Shown here piece by piece: positions 1-10,144 of a stretch of 47,545 bases of DNA. The stretch comes from Oxalobacteraceae bacterium (GTDB lineage: Bacteria; Pseudomonadota; Gammaproteobacteria; Burkholderiales; Burkholderiaceae_D). Below the pieces are notes generated by a model. That model was given only the letters and a program-made list of their open reading frames with translations. It had not been told where the DNA came from and made no database searches. Both the position numbers and the translations under genes were made by a program. Each line of letters starts with the position of its first letter. The first letter of the stretch is position 1. Where the stretch lies: positions 1 through 47,545 of the forward strand of contig CANFLV010000025.1 in assembly GCA_947448025.1 (NCBI GenBank), given 5' to 3'.

Positions 1-247
1 GAGAAGCGAGATTATGTGGCAGTAAGCAGTTTGCGTCAACCTCTTTTTTTCGCATTCTGCAGAAAGTTTTTAACGCTTTCATCACTGACTTTACCGCTCC
101 GTTTGAGACCTCAGCTTGCGCATTTGACTTCGCGTTTCACACTGAACTTCTCAACCGGAGCCGGACTATAGCAAAGGCTTCAAGGAACTGGCAAGCCATT
201 TTGAAAAAGATTTTGCGGTGGCGCTGAAAGCCATTTCTGGCCAAGCT
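1..247. other. Left-edge non-coding stretch
   Basis: This is the sequence beyond the fbp stop codon. I see no convincing reading frame, RNA gene or strong hairpin in it. It may contain the end of a neighbour that lies outside the window, but nothing recognisable supports that. Confidence 0.4.
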
Positions 248-1252
248 TTACGCTTCTTTATGGTAGCTCGTCACTAGATCAACTTCCTGCTTCGAACCAA
301 GGAACACAGGAACGCGCTGATGCAGCAGCTCCGGCTTGATATCCATGATGCGGATTTGGCCGTTCGTCGCGGCACCACCGGCCTGTTCAACAATGAATGC
401 GATCGGATTGGCTTCATACATCAGCCGCAGGCGGCCAGGTTTGGAAGGATCGCGCATGTCGGCTGGATACATGAAGATGCCGCCACGATTAAGGATGCGA
501 TGCACATCGGCCACCATCGAGGCTATCCAGCGCATATTGAAGTCCTTGCCGCGCGGACCGGTAACGCCTGCCTGCAGCTCGTCCATATAGCGCGTAACCG
601 GGGCATGCCAGTGACGCGCATTGGATGCGTTGACTGCATACTCTTTGGTTTCCAGCGGGATTTGCATATTGCGCTGGGTGAGGACCCACGAACCCATCTC
701 GCGATCGAGCGTAAAGCAATTCACGCCATTACCTGTCGTCAGGACCAGCACTGTCTGCGGGCCGTACACCGCATAGCCGGCAGCGACCTGCTTGCTGCCG
801 GGCTGCAAAAAGTCCGCTTCCGTCGGAACGCCCAAACCCTCAGGCGCCTTCAAGACCGAGAAGATCGTGCCGATCGAGACATTTACATCAATATTGCTCG
901 ATCCATCCAGCGGATCGAACAGCAACATGTATTCGCCCTGCGGATAGCGATGCGGGATACGGTGGATAGTTTCCATCTCTTCGGACGCCATGGCCGCAAG
1001 GTGACCACCCCACTCGTTGGCTTCCAGCAGAATTTCATTGGACAGGATGTCGAGCTTCTTTTGCACTTCACCCTGCACGTTTTCGATATCGGCACTGCCG
1101 AGGACCTCGCCGAGTGCTCCCTTGCCGACGGCATGGCTGATAGTCTTGCAGGCGCGCGCCACGACTTCGATCAACAGGCGCAGCTCAGCCGGGATCGTAT
1201 TGTGTTCGCGCTGTTCTTCGACCAGGTATTGCGTAAGGCTGATACGTTTCAT
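248..1252 (-). CDS. fbp: Fructose-1,6-bisphosphatase class 1
   Basis: Cytosolic gluconeogenic enzyme that hydrolyses fructose 1,6-bisphosphate to fructose 6-phosphate. The 334-residue protein has the usual class 1 length. The metal-binding signature DPLDGSSN lies at residues 113-120, followed by the conserved INV-type segment leading into IGTIFSVL, and the C-terminal half has the substrate-site segment ending in MYPAD. The ATG start gives the expected [11 protein letters not shown]-terminus. The gene lies 35 bp downstream of pepN on the same strand, so the two are probably co-transcribed. Nothing is broken or unusual. Confidence 0.97.
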   Translation of the reverse strand: MKRISLTQYLVEEQREHNTIPAELRLLIEVVARACKTISHAVGKGALGEVLGSADIENVQGEVQKKLDILSNEILLEANEWGGHLAAMASEEMETIHRIPHRYPQGEYMLLFDPLDGSSNIDVNVSIGTIFSVLKAPEGLGVPTEADFLQPGSKQVAAGYAVYGPQTVLVLTTGNGVNCFTLDREMGSWVLTQRNMQIPLETKEYAVNASNARHWHAPVTRYMDELQAGVTGPRGKDFNMRWIASMVADVHRILNRGGIFMYPADMRDPSKPGRLRLMYEANPIAFIVEQAGGAATNGQIRIMDIKPELLHQRVPVFLGSKQEVDLVTSYHKEA

Positions 1253-1287
1253 TTTTTTGTCCTTATATGTGGTGCGACACGATGTTA

Positions 1288-3942
1288 TTAATTTGCCAGT
1301 GCCTTGGTCACGACTTCCGTGACGTCGCGCGAGAGTTTCGGGGTCTTGGCCACGCGCTTCAGCGCAGCCTTCATTTTGGTCTGCAATGCGGGCGTAAATT
1401 TGCGCCAGCGGTCGAGTGAGCGCGCCAGTCGTGCGGCGACTTGCGGGTTAATCGTGTTCAGTGCGATGACTTGTTCGGCCCAGAATGCATAGCCACTGCC
1501 ATCAGGCGCATGGAACCTGGCCGGATTGCCGTTGCAGAAACTGAAGATCAGGCTGCGCGCGCGATTCGGATTTTTCAGTGTGAAGGCCGAATGCGCCATC
1601 AATGCACGGACAGCCGCCACATTTGTGGTGCGCGCCATGGCCTGCAAGGTGAACCATTTATCGACGACCAACGGATCGCTTTTGAAATCTTCATAAAACT
1701 GCGCCAAGGCAGCAGCTTTGCCTGCCGCACTGGTATTGACCAGTGCCGACAGTGACGCCATGCGATCTGTCATATTGCCGGCATCGCGATACTGCGCCTC
1801 GATCAATTCATGCGCGGCGCTGTCATCGAGCTCTGCCAGATACGACAGGGCGAGATTTTTCAAGCCGCGCTTACCCGCCGAAGTCGCATCCGGACTATAC
1901 GCACCCGGTGTCTGGTTCGCGGCATACGCTGCCTGCCAGTCGGCGCGCAAGGCCTGCGCCAATGACAGGCGCAAGCTGCGCCGCGCCTGATGAATCGCCC
2001 GCGGGTCAATACTGTCCATCTGCTCTGCCAGCATACCCTCGGACGGCAAGGCCAGCGCCAGCTCCAGGAAAGCTGCATCGAGCTTTTTGTCTTGCAAGGT
2101 CGCCGCAAAGGCATCGATCAGACTGGCATCAGCTTGTGCCGCCTCATGGGCAGTGATCGCCTCGGTCATCGCTTTCAATTTGCGGGAAGCGAGACGCTGG
2201 CCGGCTTCCCAGCGATTAAATGGATCGCTATCGCTGGCCATCAGGAAGGCGAGTTCCGCATCTGTGTACGCATAGTCAAGGATGACCGGCGCAGAAAAAT
2301 CACGCAGCAGTGAGGGTACCGGCTTTTCGGTGACATCCGTAAAGCGGAAGGTTTGCTCTTCCTGCAGCAGCTCCAGCACCACCGTGGTCTGGCCACGCTT
2401 GTTCTTGACGCCTTCGAGCTTGAGCGGCATGTCGCGACCGGCATTATTGAGAAATCCCACGGCGACTGGAATATGGAATGGCAGCTTCTCGGGCTGCCCC
2501 GGCGTTGACGGGCAAGCCTGCGACAGTGTCAAATCACAGGTCTCGCTGGCCGCATCGTAATGTAGCGTTGCCGTCAGCTTTGGCGTACCGGCCTGGCTAT
2601 ACCAGCGCTCGAACTGGCTGAAGTCACGCCCGCTGGCGTCGGCCATCGCTGCGCGGAAGTCATCGCACTCGACCGCCTGGCCATCATGGCGCTCGAAATA
2701 CAGATCCATCCCTTTACGAAACCCGTCGCGACCAATCAGCGTCTGGTACATGCGCACGACTTCCGCGCCTTTTTCGTAAATCGTGACCGTGTAAAAATTA
2801 TTGATCTCGACATAGGAGTCAGGCCGCACCGGATGCGCCATCGGACCCGCATCTTCGGGAAATTGCGCCTGACGCAGCACGCGCACGTCATCGATACGCT
2901 TGACCGCGCGACCGCTGGCGGTGCCGATCATGTCAGCCGAAAATTCCTGGTCACGGAATACTGTCAGGCCTTCTTTCAGCGACAGCTGGAACCAGTCGCG
3001 GCAGGTCACGCGATTACCGGTCCAGTTATGGAAATACTCATGGCCGACCACGGCCTCGATATTGGCGTAATCCAGATCCGTGGCCACGCGCGGATTGGCC
3101 AGCACGAACTTCGTATTGAAAATATTCAGACCCTTGTTTTCCATCGCGCCCATATTGAAGTCACCGACAGCGACGATCATGAAGCGGTCGAGGTCAAGTT
3201 CAAGGCCGAAACGTTCCTCATCCCAGCGGATGCTGTTCTTCAGCGAATCCATCGCATGCTGGGTCTTGTCGAGATTGCCCTCTTCGACCCAGACTTGCAG
3301 CAGCACGTCGCGGCCCGACTTGAGGCGATACGTCTCTTCCTGACACACGAGCTGACCGGCGACAAGCGCAAACAGGTAGGACGGCTTCTTGAACGGATCT
3401 TCCCACAGCGCGTAATGACGGCCATCGCCAAGGTCGCCCTCTTCCAGCAAATTGCCATTCGAGAGCAGTACTGGATATTTCTTCTTATCGGCGCGCAGCA
3501 TCACCTTGTATTTCGCCATGACGTCGGGACGATCGGGGAAATAGGTAATCTTGCGGAAGCCTTCCGCCTCGCATTGCGTGAAGAAATTGCCGTTGGAGAC
3601 GTACAGACCGCTGAGCGAAGTATTTTTTTGCGGCGCGGTCAGCGTCTCGATCTCGAGCGTTACACTGACAGGCGCATTCGGAATACGCAACATGCCCGCG
3701 TCGATCTGGTAGTCGCGTTTCGTGAGCACTTTGCCGTTCATGCGCAGAGCGACCAGTTTCAGTTCTTCGCCATGCAGCTCGACGGTGCGTTCGGCGACGC
3801 CTGGATTGAGCGTCATCGTCAGGCGCGTCGCAATACGCGTCGCCTTCGGATCCAGGTCGAAACCCATTTCAACGGTATTGACGGAATAATTCGGCGCGGA
3901 ATAGTTTTCGCGGAGGATGGCGGAAGCGGTTTCTGTTCGCAT
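1288..3942 (-). CDS. pepN: Aminopeptidase N (M1 family, PepN)
   Basis: Zinc aminopeptidase that removes N-terminal residues from peptides in the cytosol. With the ATG at 3942 the protein has 884 residues, close to the Escherichia coli length. The substrate-recognition motif GAMEN is at about 265-269. The zinc motif HEYFH is at about 301-305, with the third ligand Glu at about 324 in LKEGLTV. The frame stays open upstream to a TTG at 3993, which would add a short hydrophobic stretch. I prefer ATG 3942 because [10 protein letters not shown] is the normal cytoplasmic N-terminus and the longer form would overlap the likely promoter of the divergent lipoprotein gene. fbp follows on the same strand. 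Confidence 0.96.
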   Translation of the reverse strand: MRTETASAILRENYSAPNYSVNTVEMGFDLDPKATRIATRLTMTLNPGVAERTVELHGEELKLVALRMNGKVLTKRDYQIDAGMLRIPNAPVSVTLEIETLTAPQKNTSLSGLYVSNGNFFTQCEAEGFRKITYFPDRPDVMAKYKVMLRADKKKYPVLLSNGNLLEEGDLGDGRHYALWEDPFKKPSYLFALVAGQLVCQEETYRLKSGRDVLLQVWVEEGNLDKTQHAMDSLKNSIRWDEERFGLELDLDRFMIVAVGDFNMGAMENKGLNIFNTKFVLANPRVATDLDYANIEAVVGHEYFHNWTGNRVTCRDWFQLSLKEGLTVFRDQEFSADMIGTASGRAVKRIDDVRVLRQAQFPEDAGPMAHPVRPDSYVEINNFYTVTIYEKGAEVVRMYQTLIGRDGFRKGMDLYFERHDGQAVECDDFRAAMADASGRDFSQFERWYSQAGTPKLTATLHYDAASETCDLTLSQACPSTPGQPEKLPFHIPVAVGFLNNAGRDMPLKLEGVKNKRGQTTVVLELLQEEQTFRFTDVTEKPVPSLLRDFSAPVILDYAYTDAELAFLMASDSDPFNRWEAGQRLASRKLKAMTEAITAHEAAQADASLIDAFAATLQDKKLDAAFLELALALPSEGMLAEQMDSIDPRAIHQARRSLRLSLAQALRADWQAAYAANQTPGAYSPDATSAGKRGLKNLALSYLAELDDSAAHELIEAQYRDAGNMTDRMASLSALVNTSAAGKAAALAQFYEDFKSDPLVVDKWFTLQAMARTTNVAAVRALMAHSAFTLKNPNRARSLIFSFCNGNPARFHAPDGSGYAFWAEQVIALNTINPQVAARLARSLDRWRKFTPALQTKMKAALKRVAKTPKLSRDVTEVVTKALAN

Positions 3943-4007
3943 GGTCGATGTCGGCTGAGCGACTAAAATAAGAGCAAGCATCCATTTTACCAACCTACGG
4001 AGGCATT

Positions 4008-4349
4008 ATGAGTATCATCCGGATTGCCGCAATGATGAGCGCGCTTTTCCTGCTGGCGTCCTGCACGCAGGAACAGCAAAACAAGATCAGCCGTTCAGTG
4101 CAGAACTGGACCGGCACGAATGGCGTACTTGAGTTTTATGCTGGCGATAAACTCGTGCGGCGCTTCATCAACATCGACAAGATTTCTACCGCGATGGGTA
4201 CGGACGACAACAAGCCGCGCTCTTACCGCTATGGCTATGGCGTGCTCGATGAAAATTTCAATATGCAAGCCGACCCCGGCGAAAAGAAGGTCTATTTTGA
4301 AATCAGCGACTATGGTTCAAATTACATCTTCTTTGAGAATCCGCGATAA
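4008..4349 (+). CDS. Small predicted lipoprotein, function unknown
   Basis: The protein has 113 residues. The first 18 form a lipoprotein signal peptide with a hydrophobic core and the lipobox LLASC, so Cys19 would be lipidated after export. The mature part of about 95 residues is hydrophilic and carries a basic and aromatic stretch (RSYRYGYG); I recognise no enzyme motif. ATG 4008 is preceded by a good ribosome binding site (ACGGAGG). The gene is divergent from pepN and ends at a strong hairpin terminator shared with the convergent oxidoreductase gene. An envelope role is inferred only from the signal peptide. Confidence 0.8.
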   Translation: MSIIRIAAMMSALFLLASCTQEQQNKISRSVQNWTGTNGVLEFYAGDKLVRRFINIDKISTAMGTDDNKPRSYRYGYGVLDENFNMQADPGEKKVYFEISDYGSNYIFFENPR

Positions 4350-4360
4350 AAGTACCTGCT

Positions 4361-4399
4361 AAATGACAAACGCCGGGCTGATCCCGGCGTTTGTCATTT
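4361..4399. terminator. Perfect bidirectional hairpin terminator
   Basis: A perfect 17-bp inverted repeat (4361-4377 and 4383-4399) surrounds a 5-nt loop. It has a GC-rich core (CGCCGGG) and A/T-rich outer arms that supply a T tract in either direction. It lies between the convergent lipoprotein and quinone oxidoreductase genes and should stop transcription from both sides. Confidence 0.85.
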
Positions 4400-4424
4400 C
4401 AAATCAATACTAAACTGCAGCGAT

Positions 4425-5399
4425 TCAAGGAATCAGAATCGTCGAACCTGTCGTCTTGCGCGCTTCGAGGTCGCGATGTGCCTGAGCCACGTCAGCCAGT
4501 GCATAACGCTGATTGATCTCGATCTTGACCTTGCCGCTTTCAACCATGCCGAACAATTCTGCGGCCATGGTCTCGAGGTCGGCACGTTTGGCGGCGTAGG
4601 CAAACAGTGAGGGGCGCGTAACAAAGAGCGAGCCACGTGAGGCCAGTTCGTTCAGGCCGAATGGCGGCACCGGACCCGAGGCGCTGCCAAAACTGACCAT
4701 CGTGCCCAGTGGCGCGAGGCAATCGAGTGAACCGGTCCAGGTATCCTTGCCGATCGAATCATAAACAACGGGCACGCCTTTGCCGCCGGTCAGTTCCTTG
4801 ACGCGCTCGACAAAATTCTCAGTGTTGTAGTTAATCGTATGGGTGCAGCCGTGAGCCTTGGCCAGCGCGGCCTTCTCGTCGGAGCCGACGGTGCCGATCA
4901 TGGTCACGCCGAGCGCGCGCGCCCATTGGCAGGCGATCAGGCCAACGCCGCCAGCGGTGGCATGGAACAGGATCGTTTCACCGCCATGCAAAGGGAAAGT
5001 CCGGCGGAACAGGTATTGCACTGTCAGGCCCTGCAACATCATGGCCGCTGCAGTGTCGAGCTCGATCGCATCAGGTACCTTGACCAGCACGGCGACAGGA
5101 ATCAGGCGAACTTCGCAGTAGGCTTCATTTGGTCCGCCGGCATAGGCGACGCGGTCGCCGGGTTTGACTTCGGTCACGCCGGGGCCAACTGCTTCGACGA
5201 CGCCTGCGCCTTCCTTGCCCAGGCCGCCCGGCAGCGGCTGCGGGTAAGCGCCGTTGCGGAAATAGACATCAATGAAATTCAAGCCGCAGGCGGCGTGGCG
5301 GATGCGCGCTTCGCCGGGGCCGGGCTCACCGACTTCGACGTCGATGTATTCCATAACTTCGGGACCACCTGTTTTCGAAAACCTGATTGCTTTTGTCAT
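4425..5399 (-). CDS. qor: NADPH:quinone oxidoreductase (zinc-independent MDR family)
   Basis: The 324-residue protein belongs to the quinone oxidoreductase branch of the medium-chain dehydrogenase/reductase family and would reduce quinones with NADPH. The N-terminal GroES-like catalytic domain contains the quinone reductase segment GLNFIDVYFRNG. The Rossmann nucleotide-binding motif ATAGGVG is at 147-153. The catalytic-zinc cysteine and histidine of alcohol dehydrogenases are absent, as expected. Length matches E. coli Qor (327). It lies 19 bp downstream of the DMT transporter on the same strand, so co-transcription is likely. Confidence 0.9.
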   Translation of the reverse strand: MTKAIRFSKTGGPEVMEYIDVEVGEPGPGEARIRHAACGLNFIDVYFRNGAYPQPLPGGLGKEGAGVVEAVGPGVTEVKPGDRVAYAGGPNEAYCEVRLIPVAVLVKVPDAIELDTAAAMMLQGLTVQYLFRRTFPLHGGETILFHATAGGVGLIACQWARALGVTMIGTVGSDEKAALAKAHGCTHTINYNTENFVERVKELTGGKGVPVVYDSIGKDTWTGSLDCLAPLGTMVSFGSASGPVPPFGLNELASRGSLFVTRPSLFAYAAKRADLETMAAELFGMVESGKVKIEINQRYALADVAQAHRDLEARKTTGSTILIP

Positions 5400-5418
5400 G
5401 CCAGTCTCACTTTACGGT

Positions 5419-6336
5419 TTATATTTTTTTACGGGATAAGAGATACATGCCGGCCAATACCAGCGCCGTGCCACACAGCTGGATAGCGGTGACCGGTTCG
5501 CCGAGTATTATCGCACCGAGGAACAAGGTTGACACGGGACCGATCATGCCGGCTTGGGAAGTCGATGCCGCACCCACGCGGGAGACGGCCACCATCGTCA
5601 GAAATACCGGGAACACCGTACAAAACGTCGCATTCACGAGCGACAGCCAGTAGACCTCGACCGGCTGGACCAGCATGCTGGCCGGGCGCAAGAGAAAAAA
5701 TTGCGCAATGCAGGCCACGCTGGAGACGCACATCGCATATGCGACCAGACGCAAGGCGCCGACACGCCGTACCAATTCGCCCGACAGGAGCAGGTAAGCA
5801 GCATACGCTAGTGCACTGGCGAACACGAAGGCGCTGCCGAGCGCGACATTGCTGCCACCGAGTTTGACGTCGTGCAGAAATACCAGCACCGTCCCGGCGT
5901 AAGCAATGCACAGCGCCGCCCACTCGACTGCGCTGATTTTTTTCCTGAGGAAGAAAAACGAAATCAGCAGCACGAACGAAGGCGTCAGGAACAGGATCAG
6001 GCGTTCAAGACCAGCCGAAATATATTGCAGCCCAAGGAAGTCGAGGAAGCTCGACAGGTAGTAGCCGATCAGGCCAAGCAGCACGATGCGCAGCCGCTCC
6101 CCATTTGTCAGCGGCGCCGCAGTCAACGACTGCCACAGCGCGATGGCTGCAAAAAACGGCACCGAAAACAGCATGCGAAACGCCAGCACCGTGACTGCAT
6201 CGACGTGATAGCGGTACAGCAGTTTGGCCACGATCGCTTTGGCAGAAAACAAAACGGCCCCGGTGATTGCGATCCCGAGGCCGATCAAATACGCGCGGCG
6301 CACGGCCGGGCTGGCAAGCTCAATAGTCATGCGCAT
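5419..6336 (-). CDS. EamA/DMT-family inner membrane transporter
   Basis: The 305-residue protein is built almost entirely of hydrophobic segments, consistent with ten transmembrane helices arranged as two EamA repeats. These proteins export metabolites or amino acids, or take up small compounds; the substrate cannot be read from sequence. The first helix (YLIGLGIAITGAVLFSAKAI) and the basic C-terminal end (LLSRKKI) are typical. An ATG two codons inside the chosen start is equally possible. The gene precedes qor on the same strand and is divergent from yebC. Confidence 0.85.
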   Translation of the reverse strand: MRMTIELASPAVRRAYLIGLGIAITGAVLFSAKAIVAKLLYRYHVDAVTVLAFRMLFSVPFFAAIALWQSLTAAPLTNGERLRIVLLGLIGYYLSSFLDFLGLQYISAGLERLILFLTPSFVLLISFFFLRKKISAVEWAALCIAYAGTVLVFLHDVKLGGSNVALGSAFVFASALAYAAYLLLSGELVRRVGALRLVAYAMCVSSVACIAQFFLLRPASMLVQPVEVYWLSLVNATFCTVFPVFLTMVAVSRVGAASTSQAGMIGPVSTLFLGAIILGEPVTAIQLCGTALVLAGMYLLSRKKI

Positions 6337-6511
6337 GATTGTAAGGCCTGCACCAGCAGGTGGCCATCAAGCATTTGCATGACAGAATTCCGCCCTGCGG
6401 CAGGATTCCCGCTCGGGGCGGCATGGTAAAATCGCGATCTGATTCGTGGCAGCGGGGCAAACCCGCGCCGCCGTGCACATGCATGGCAAACCTACACTAA
6501 GAGAGACGCGT

Positions 6512-7237
6512 ATGGCTGGACATAGCAAATGGGCCAATATCAAGCACAAGAAAGCCGCCACCGATGCAAAGCGCGGCAAGATCTGGACCCGACTGATTAA
6601 AGAAATCACCGTTGCCGCGCGCATGGGTGGCGGCGATGCGCTGACAAACCCGCGCCTGCGCCTGGCCGTCGAAAAGGCAGCTGACGCGAATATGCCAAAA
6701 GATAACGTCACGCGCGCAGTACAACGCGGCTCCGGCGGGCTCGAAGGCGTGAACTATGAAGAAATCCGCTACGAAGGCTATGGCATCAATGGCGCGGCGA
6801 TCATCGTCGACTGCATGACCGATAATCGCGTGCGCACCGTGGCTGAAGTACGCCATGCCTTCTCCAAGTTCGGTGGCAACATGGGCACTGAAGGCTCGGT
6901 AGCCTTCCTGTTCCAGCATTGCGGCCAATTGTTCTTTGCGCCCGGCACGAATGAAGATGCATTGATGGAAGCCGCGCTCGAAGCCGGTGCCGAAGATGTG
7001 CTCGCGGACGAAGAAGGCGGCTTCGAAGTCATCTGCCCGCCGCATGAATTCGCGGTCATCAAGGACGCCATCGAAAAGGCCGGCTTCAAGGCGGACATGG
7101 CGGAAATCACCATGAAACCGGCGACTGAAACCGTGTTCACCGGCGAAGATGCGCTGAAAATGCAAAAGTTACTGGATGCGCTGGAAAACCTCGACGATGT
7201 ACAAGAGGTCTACACCAACGCATTGATCGAAGACTGA
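6512..7237 (+). CDS. yebC: YebC/PmpR/TACO1 family protein
   Basis: The 241-residue protein begins [16 protein letters not shown], the hallmark of this family. Members act either as DNA-binding regulators or as factors that help ribosomes translate difficult motifs. The frame is open further upstream, but ATG 6512 is chosen because it gives the invariant N-terminus and follows a purine-rich binding site (AAGAGAGA). An acidic C-terminal half ([10 protein letters not shown]) is also typical. purD follows after 24 bp. The gene is divergent from the EamA transporter. Confidence 0.95.
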   Translation: MAGHSKWANIKHKKAATDAKRGKIWTRLIKEITVAARMGGGDALTNPRLRLAVEKAADANMPKDNVTRAVQRGSGGLEGVNYEEIRYEGYGINGAAIIVDCMTDNRVRTVAEVRHAFSKFGGNMGTEGSVAFLFQHCGQLFFAPGTNEDALMEAALEAGAEDVLADEEGGFEVICPPHEFAVIKDAIEKAGFKADMAEITMKPATETVFTGEDALKMQKLLDALENLDDVQEVYTNALIED

Positions 7238-7261
7238 CTTTAGATATTAGCGAAGACACAC

Positions 7262-8536
7262 ATGAAAATTCTGGTAGTCGGCGCAGGTGGCCGCGAACAC
7301 GCCCTGGCCTGGAAACTGGCGCAATCGCCCAAGATCCAGCTCGTCTATGTCGCGCCCGGCAATGGCGGCACGCATCTCGACAGCCGGCTGCGCAATGTCC
7401 CCATCACCGATCCGGTAGCATTGGCCGAGTTCGTCAAGCAGGAAGGCATTGCCCTGACCGTGGTCGGCCCTGAAACACCACTGGCAGCCGGCATCGTCAA
7501 CATTTTCCGCGACCAGGACTTGAAGATTTTCGGCCCGACACGCGAAGCGGCGCAGCTCGAAAGCTCCAAGGACTTCGCCAAATCCTTCATGCAGCGCCAT
7601 GGCATTCCGACAGCGGAATACCAGACCTTTTCCGACAGCGCCGCAGCGCATGCGTATATCGACGCCAAGGGCGCGCCCATCGTCATCAAGGCGGATGGCC
7701 TGGCCGCCGGCAAAGGCGTGGTCGTCGCCATGGATCTCGCCGAAGCGCACGCCGCGATCGACATGATGTTGTCCGATAATCGTCTGGGCGACGCCGGCGC
7801 GCGCGTCGTCATTGAAGAATTCCTCGATGGCGAAGAAGCCAGCTTCATCGTCATGGTCGATGGTAAAAACATCTTGCCGCTGGCGACCAGCCAGGACCAC
7901 AAACGCCTGCAAGATCATGACCAGGGACCGAACACCGGTGGCATGGGCGCATATTCGCCCGCCCCTATCGTCACACCGTCCATGCATGCGCGCGTCATGC
8001 GCGAAATTATCGTACCGACTGTGCACGGCATGGCGGCCGACGGCATTCCATTTACCGGCTTCCTGTATGCCGGGCTGATGATCGCAGCGGACGGCAAGGT
8101 CAAGACCCTGGAATTCAATTGCCGCATGGGCGATCCGGAAACCCAGCCCATCATGGCGCGCCTGAAGACCGATCTGGTCGATGTGATGGAGCATGCCGTC
8201 AACGGTACGCTCGACCAGATTGAACTGGAATGGGATAGACGTACCGCACTGGGCGTGGTCATGGCAGCGACTGGTTATCCCGATGCGCCGCGCAAAGGCG
8301 ATCAGATTTCCGGTCTGCCGCACGAGACCGACAGCCAGATCGTTTTCCACGCCGGCACCACGCACGAAGACAAGAAACTGGTAACCGCAGGCGGACGTGT
8401 TTTGTGCGTCGTGGGCTTGGGCGACAGCGTGCGCATGGCGCAGAAGGAAGCCTATGCCGCGCTCGACCATATCCATTTCGACGGCATGCAATTCCGTAGC
8501 GATATTGGCTGGCGCGCGCTGAAACGCCCGACATAA
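7262..8536 (+). CDS. purD: Phosphoribosylamine-glycine ligase (GARS)
   Basis: ATP-grasp enzyme of de novo purine synthesis that joins glycine to phosphoribosylamine. The 424-residue protein starts MKILVVGAGGREHALAWKLA, which is diagnostic. The ATP-grasp core contains IVIKADGLAAGKGV and the glycine/ATP site segment DHKRLQDHDQGPNTGGMGAYSP. The segment EFNCRMGDPETQ supplies the metal-binding Glu and Asn. Full length and intact. It sits between yebC and hemF, all on the plus strand. Confidence 0.97.
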   Translation: MKILVVGAGGREHALAWKLAQSPKIQLVYVAPGNGGTHLDSRLRNVPITDPVALAEFVKQEGIALTVVGPETPLAAGIVNIFRDQDLKIFGPTREAAQLESSKDFAKSFMQRHGIPTAEYQTFSDSAAAHAYIDAKGAPIVIKADGLAAGKGVVVAMDLAEAHAAIDMMLSDNRLGDAGARVVIEEFLDGEEASFIVMVDGKNILPLATSQDHKRLQDHDQGPNTGGMGAYSPAPIVTPSMHARVMREIIVPTVHGMAADGIPFTGFLYAGLMIAADGKVKTLEFNCRMGDPETQPIMARLKTDLVDVMEHAVNGTLDQIELEWDRRTALGVVMAATGYPDAPRKGDQISGLPHETDSQIVFHAGTTHEDKKLVTAGGRVLCVVGLGDSVRMAQKEAYAALDHIHFDGMQFRSDIGWRALKRPT

Positions 8537-8587
8537 GGACCAGCAAGGTACAATCCGCGCTCTCCTTAATTTGCAATCTGAACCGTG

Positions 8588-9496
8588 ATGCCATCCGCCA
8601 CCTCACCCGCTGCCGTCAAGGCCTACTTATTGGAATTACAAGACCGCATCGTCGCGGCCCTTGAAACTGTCGATGGCAAGGCGTTTGGCCGCGACAGCTG
8701 GGAACGTCCGGAAGGCGGCGGCGGCATCTCGCGCATCATCGAAGAAGGCAATGTCTTCGAGCGCGGCGGCGTCGGCTTTTCCCATGTGATGGGACAAAAC
8801 CTGCCACCAAGCGCGGCAGCAAACCGGCCTGAAATTGCCGGTCGCAGCTGGGAAGCGATGGGCGTGTCACTGGTACTGCATCCGCGTAATCCGCATGCGC
8901 CGACGGTGCACATGAATGTGCGCTTCTTTACCGCGACAGCTGTTGGAGAAGCGCCGGTGTGGTGGTTTGGCGGCGGCATGGATCTGACGCCCTACTACGG
9001 CGTGGAAGACGACGCGCGGCATTTTCATCAAGTCTGCCGCGATGCATTGACGCCATTTGGCGACGATCTGCATCCACGCTTCAAGACCTGGTGCGACACT
9101 TATTTCTATTTAAAGCACCGCAAGGAACCACGCGGCATTGGCGGCATCTTTTTTGATGACTTCAATGCGCTGGGCTTCGAGCAAAGTTTTGCGATGATGC
9201 AAAGCGTCGGCGATGGATTCATCCCAGCCTACGTGCCCATCGTCGAAAAGCGCAAGGATGCCGCTTATGGCGAACGCGAACGTGACTTCCAGGCTTACCG
9301 CCGTGGCCGTTATGTCGAGTTCAATCTGGTCTTTGACCGCGGCACGCTGTTTGGCCTGCAGTCAGGCGGACGCACGGAGTCAATCCTGATGTCGATGCCG
9401 CCTGTAGTGAAATGGCGCTATAACTGGACGCCGGAGCCCGGCTCAGCCGAAGCCCGGCTGTATTCCGATTTTCTGGTCGAGCGGGAGTGGCTCTAG
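8588..9496 (+). CDS. hemF: Oxygen-dependent coproporphyrinogen III oxidase
   Basis: Haem biosynthesis enzyme that uses oxygen to decarboxylate coproporphyrinogen III to protoporphyrinogen IX. The 302-residue protein carries the family signature around [16 protein letters not shown], the segment [17 protein letters not shown] and the C-terminal [23 protein letters not shown] block (shortened forms of each are easily seen). A GTG directly before the ATG (8585) would add one residue. Its stop codon is immediately followed by the GTG start of nadD, so the two are translationally coupled. A haem gene of the aerobic type implies growth with oxygen. Confidence 0.96.
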   Translation: MPSATSPAAVKAYLLELQDRIVAALETVDGKAFGRDSWERPEGGGGISRIIEEGNVFERGGVGFSHVMGQNLPPSAAANRPEIAGRSWEAMGVSLVLHPRNPHAPTVHMNVRFFTATAVGEAPVWWFGGGMDLTPYYGVEDDARHFHQVCRDALTPFGDDLHPRFKTWCDTYFYLKHRKEPRGIGGIFFDDFNALGFEQSFAMMQSVGDGFIPAYVPIVEKRKDAAYGERERDFQAYRRGRYVEFNLVFDRGTLFGLQSGGRTESILMSMPPVVKWRYNWTPEPGSAEARLYSDFLVEREWL

Positions 9497-10144
9497 GTGA
9501 CGTGCGTTGCAGTCCTGGGTGGCAGTTTTGACCCGGTACACAAGGGACATGTAGCGCTGGCCGACTACTTCAGCGGTTTGCTCGCACCTAGCGCCTTGCG
9601 CGTAATCCCGGCGGGAAATCCATGGCAAAAAAATGGCCTGCAAGCCTCGGCGGAAGACCGGGTTGCCATGCTCACGCGCGCATTCGTGCAGCAAAAACCT
9701 GCGGTAAGCATTGACCAACAAGAAATACAGCGCCACACTGCGACCTATTCGATCGATACACTGCGGGCATTGCGCGCAGAGCTTGGGCCAGACACCTCCA
9801 TCGTCTTTCTGATCGGTGCTGACCAATTGCAGAAACTGCATACCTGGCGCGACTGGCAAAAGCTGTTCGACTACGCCCATATCTGTGCCGCGACACGCCC
9901 TGGCTTTGCCATCGACGCGTCGCAAATTCAGCAAGCCGTCGCCGCCGAGTTCACGCGGCGCTCAGGAACGGCAGAACAAATTCGCACGACGCCATATGGT
10001 CTCTGTTACCTCGGAACGGATCTGGCAGTCGATATTTCCGCCACCGAAGTACGGGCACGCATCAAGAGTGGTGCGGCGCCAGAGGCACTGCTACCGCCCG
10101 CAGTGCTAGACTATATTCAACAACATCACTTATATCAAAGCTAA
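9497..10144 (+). CDS. nadD: Nicotinate-nucleotide adenylyltransferase
   Basis: NAD synthesis enzyme that transfers AMP from ATP to nicotinic acid mononucleotide. The 215-residue protein has the nucleotidyltransferase motif GGSFDPVHKGH at 9-19 and the C-terminal ISATEVRARI motif (variant of ISSTxIR). The start is GTG, directly abutting the hemF stop, with TAATG overlap to rsfS at the other end (one base shared). Such tight packing supports one transcript running from hemF to rng. Confidence 0.95.
   Translation: MTCVAVLGGSFDPVHKGHVALADYFSGLLAPSALRVIPAGNPWQKNGLQASAEDRVAMLTRAFVQQKPAVSIDQQEIQRHTATYSIDTLRALRAELGPDTSIVFLIGADQLQKLHTWRDWQKLFDYAHICAATRPGFAIDASQIQQAVAAEFTRRSGTAEQIRTTPYGLCYLGTDLAVDISATEVRARIKSGAAPEALLPPAVLDYIQQHHLYQS

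Noticed and set aside
320-1291. Plus-strand frame of 323 codons opposite fbp
   Set aside because: It is the antisense of a well-conserved fbp gene, has His/Arg/Asp-rich composition typical of such shadows and resembles no protein.
2686-3966. Plus-strand frame of 426 codons opposite pepN
   Set aside because: Antisense shadow of the aminopeptidase catalytic region; no ribosome binding site and no recognisable motif.
7247-8491. Minus-strand frame of 414 codons opposite purD
   Set aside because: Mirrors purD codon for codon; high-GC third positions create long antisense frames throughout this region.
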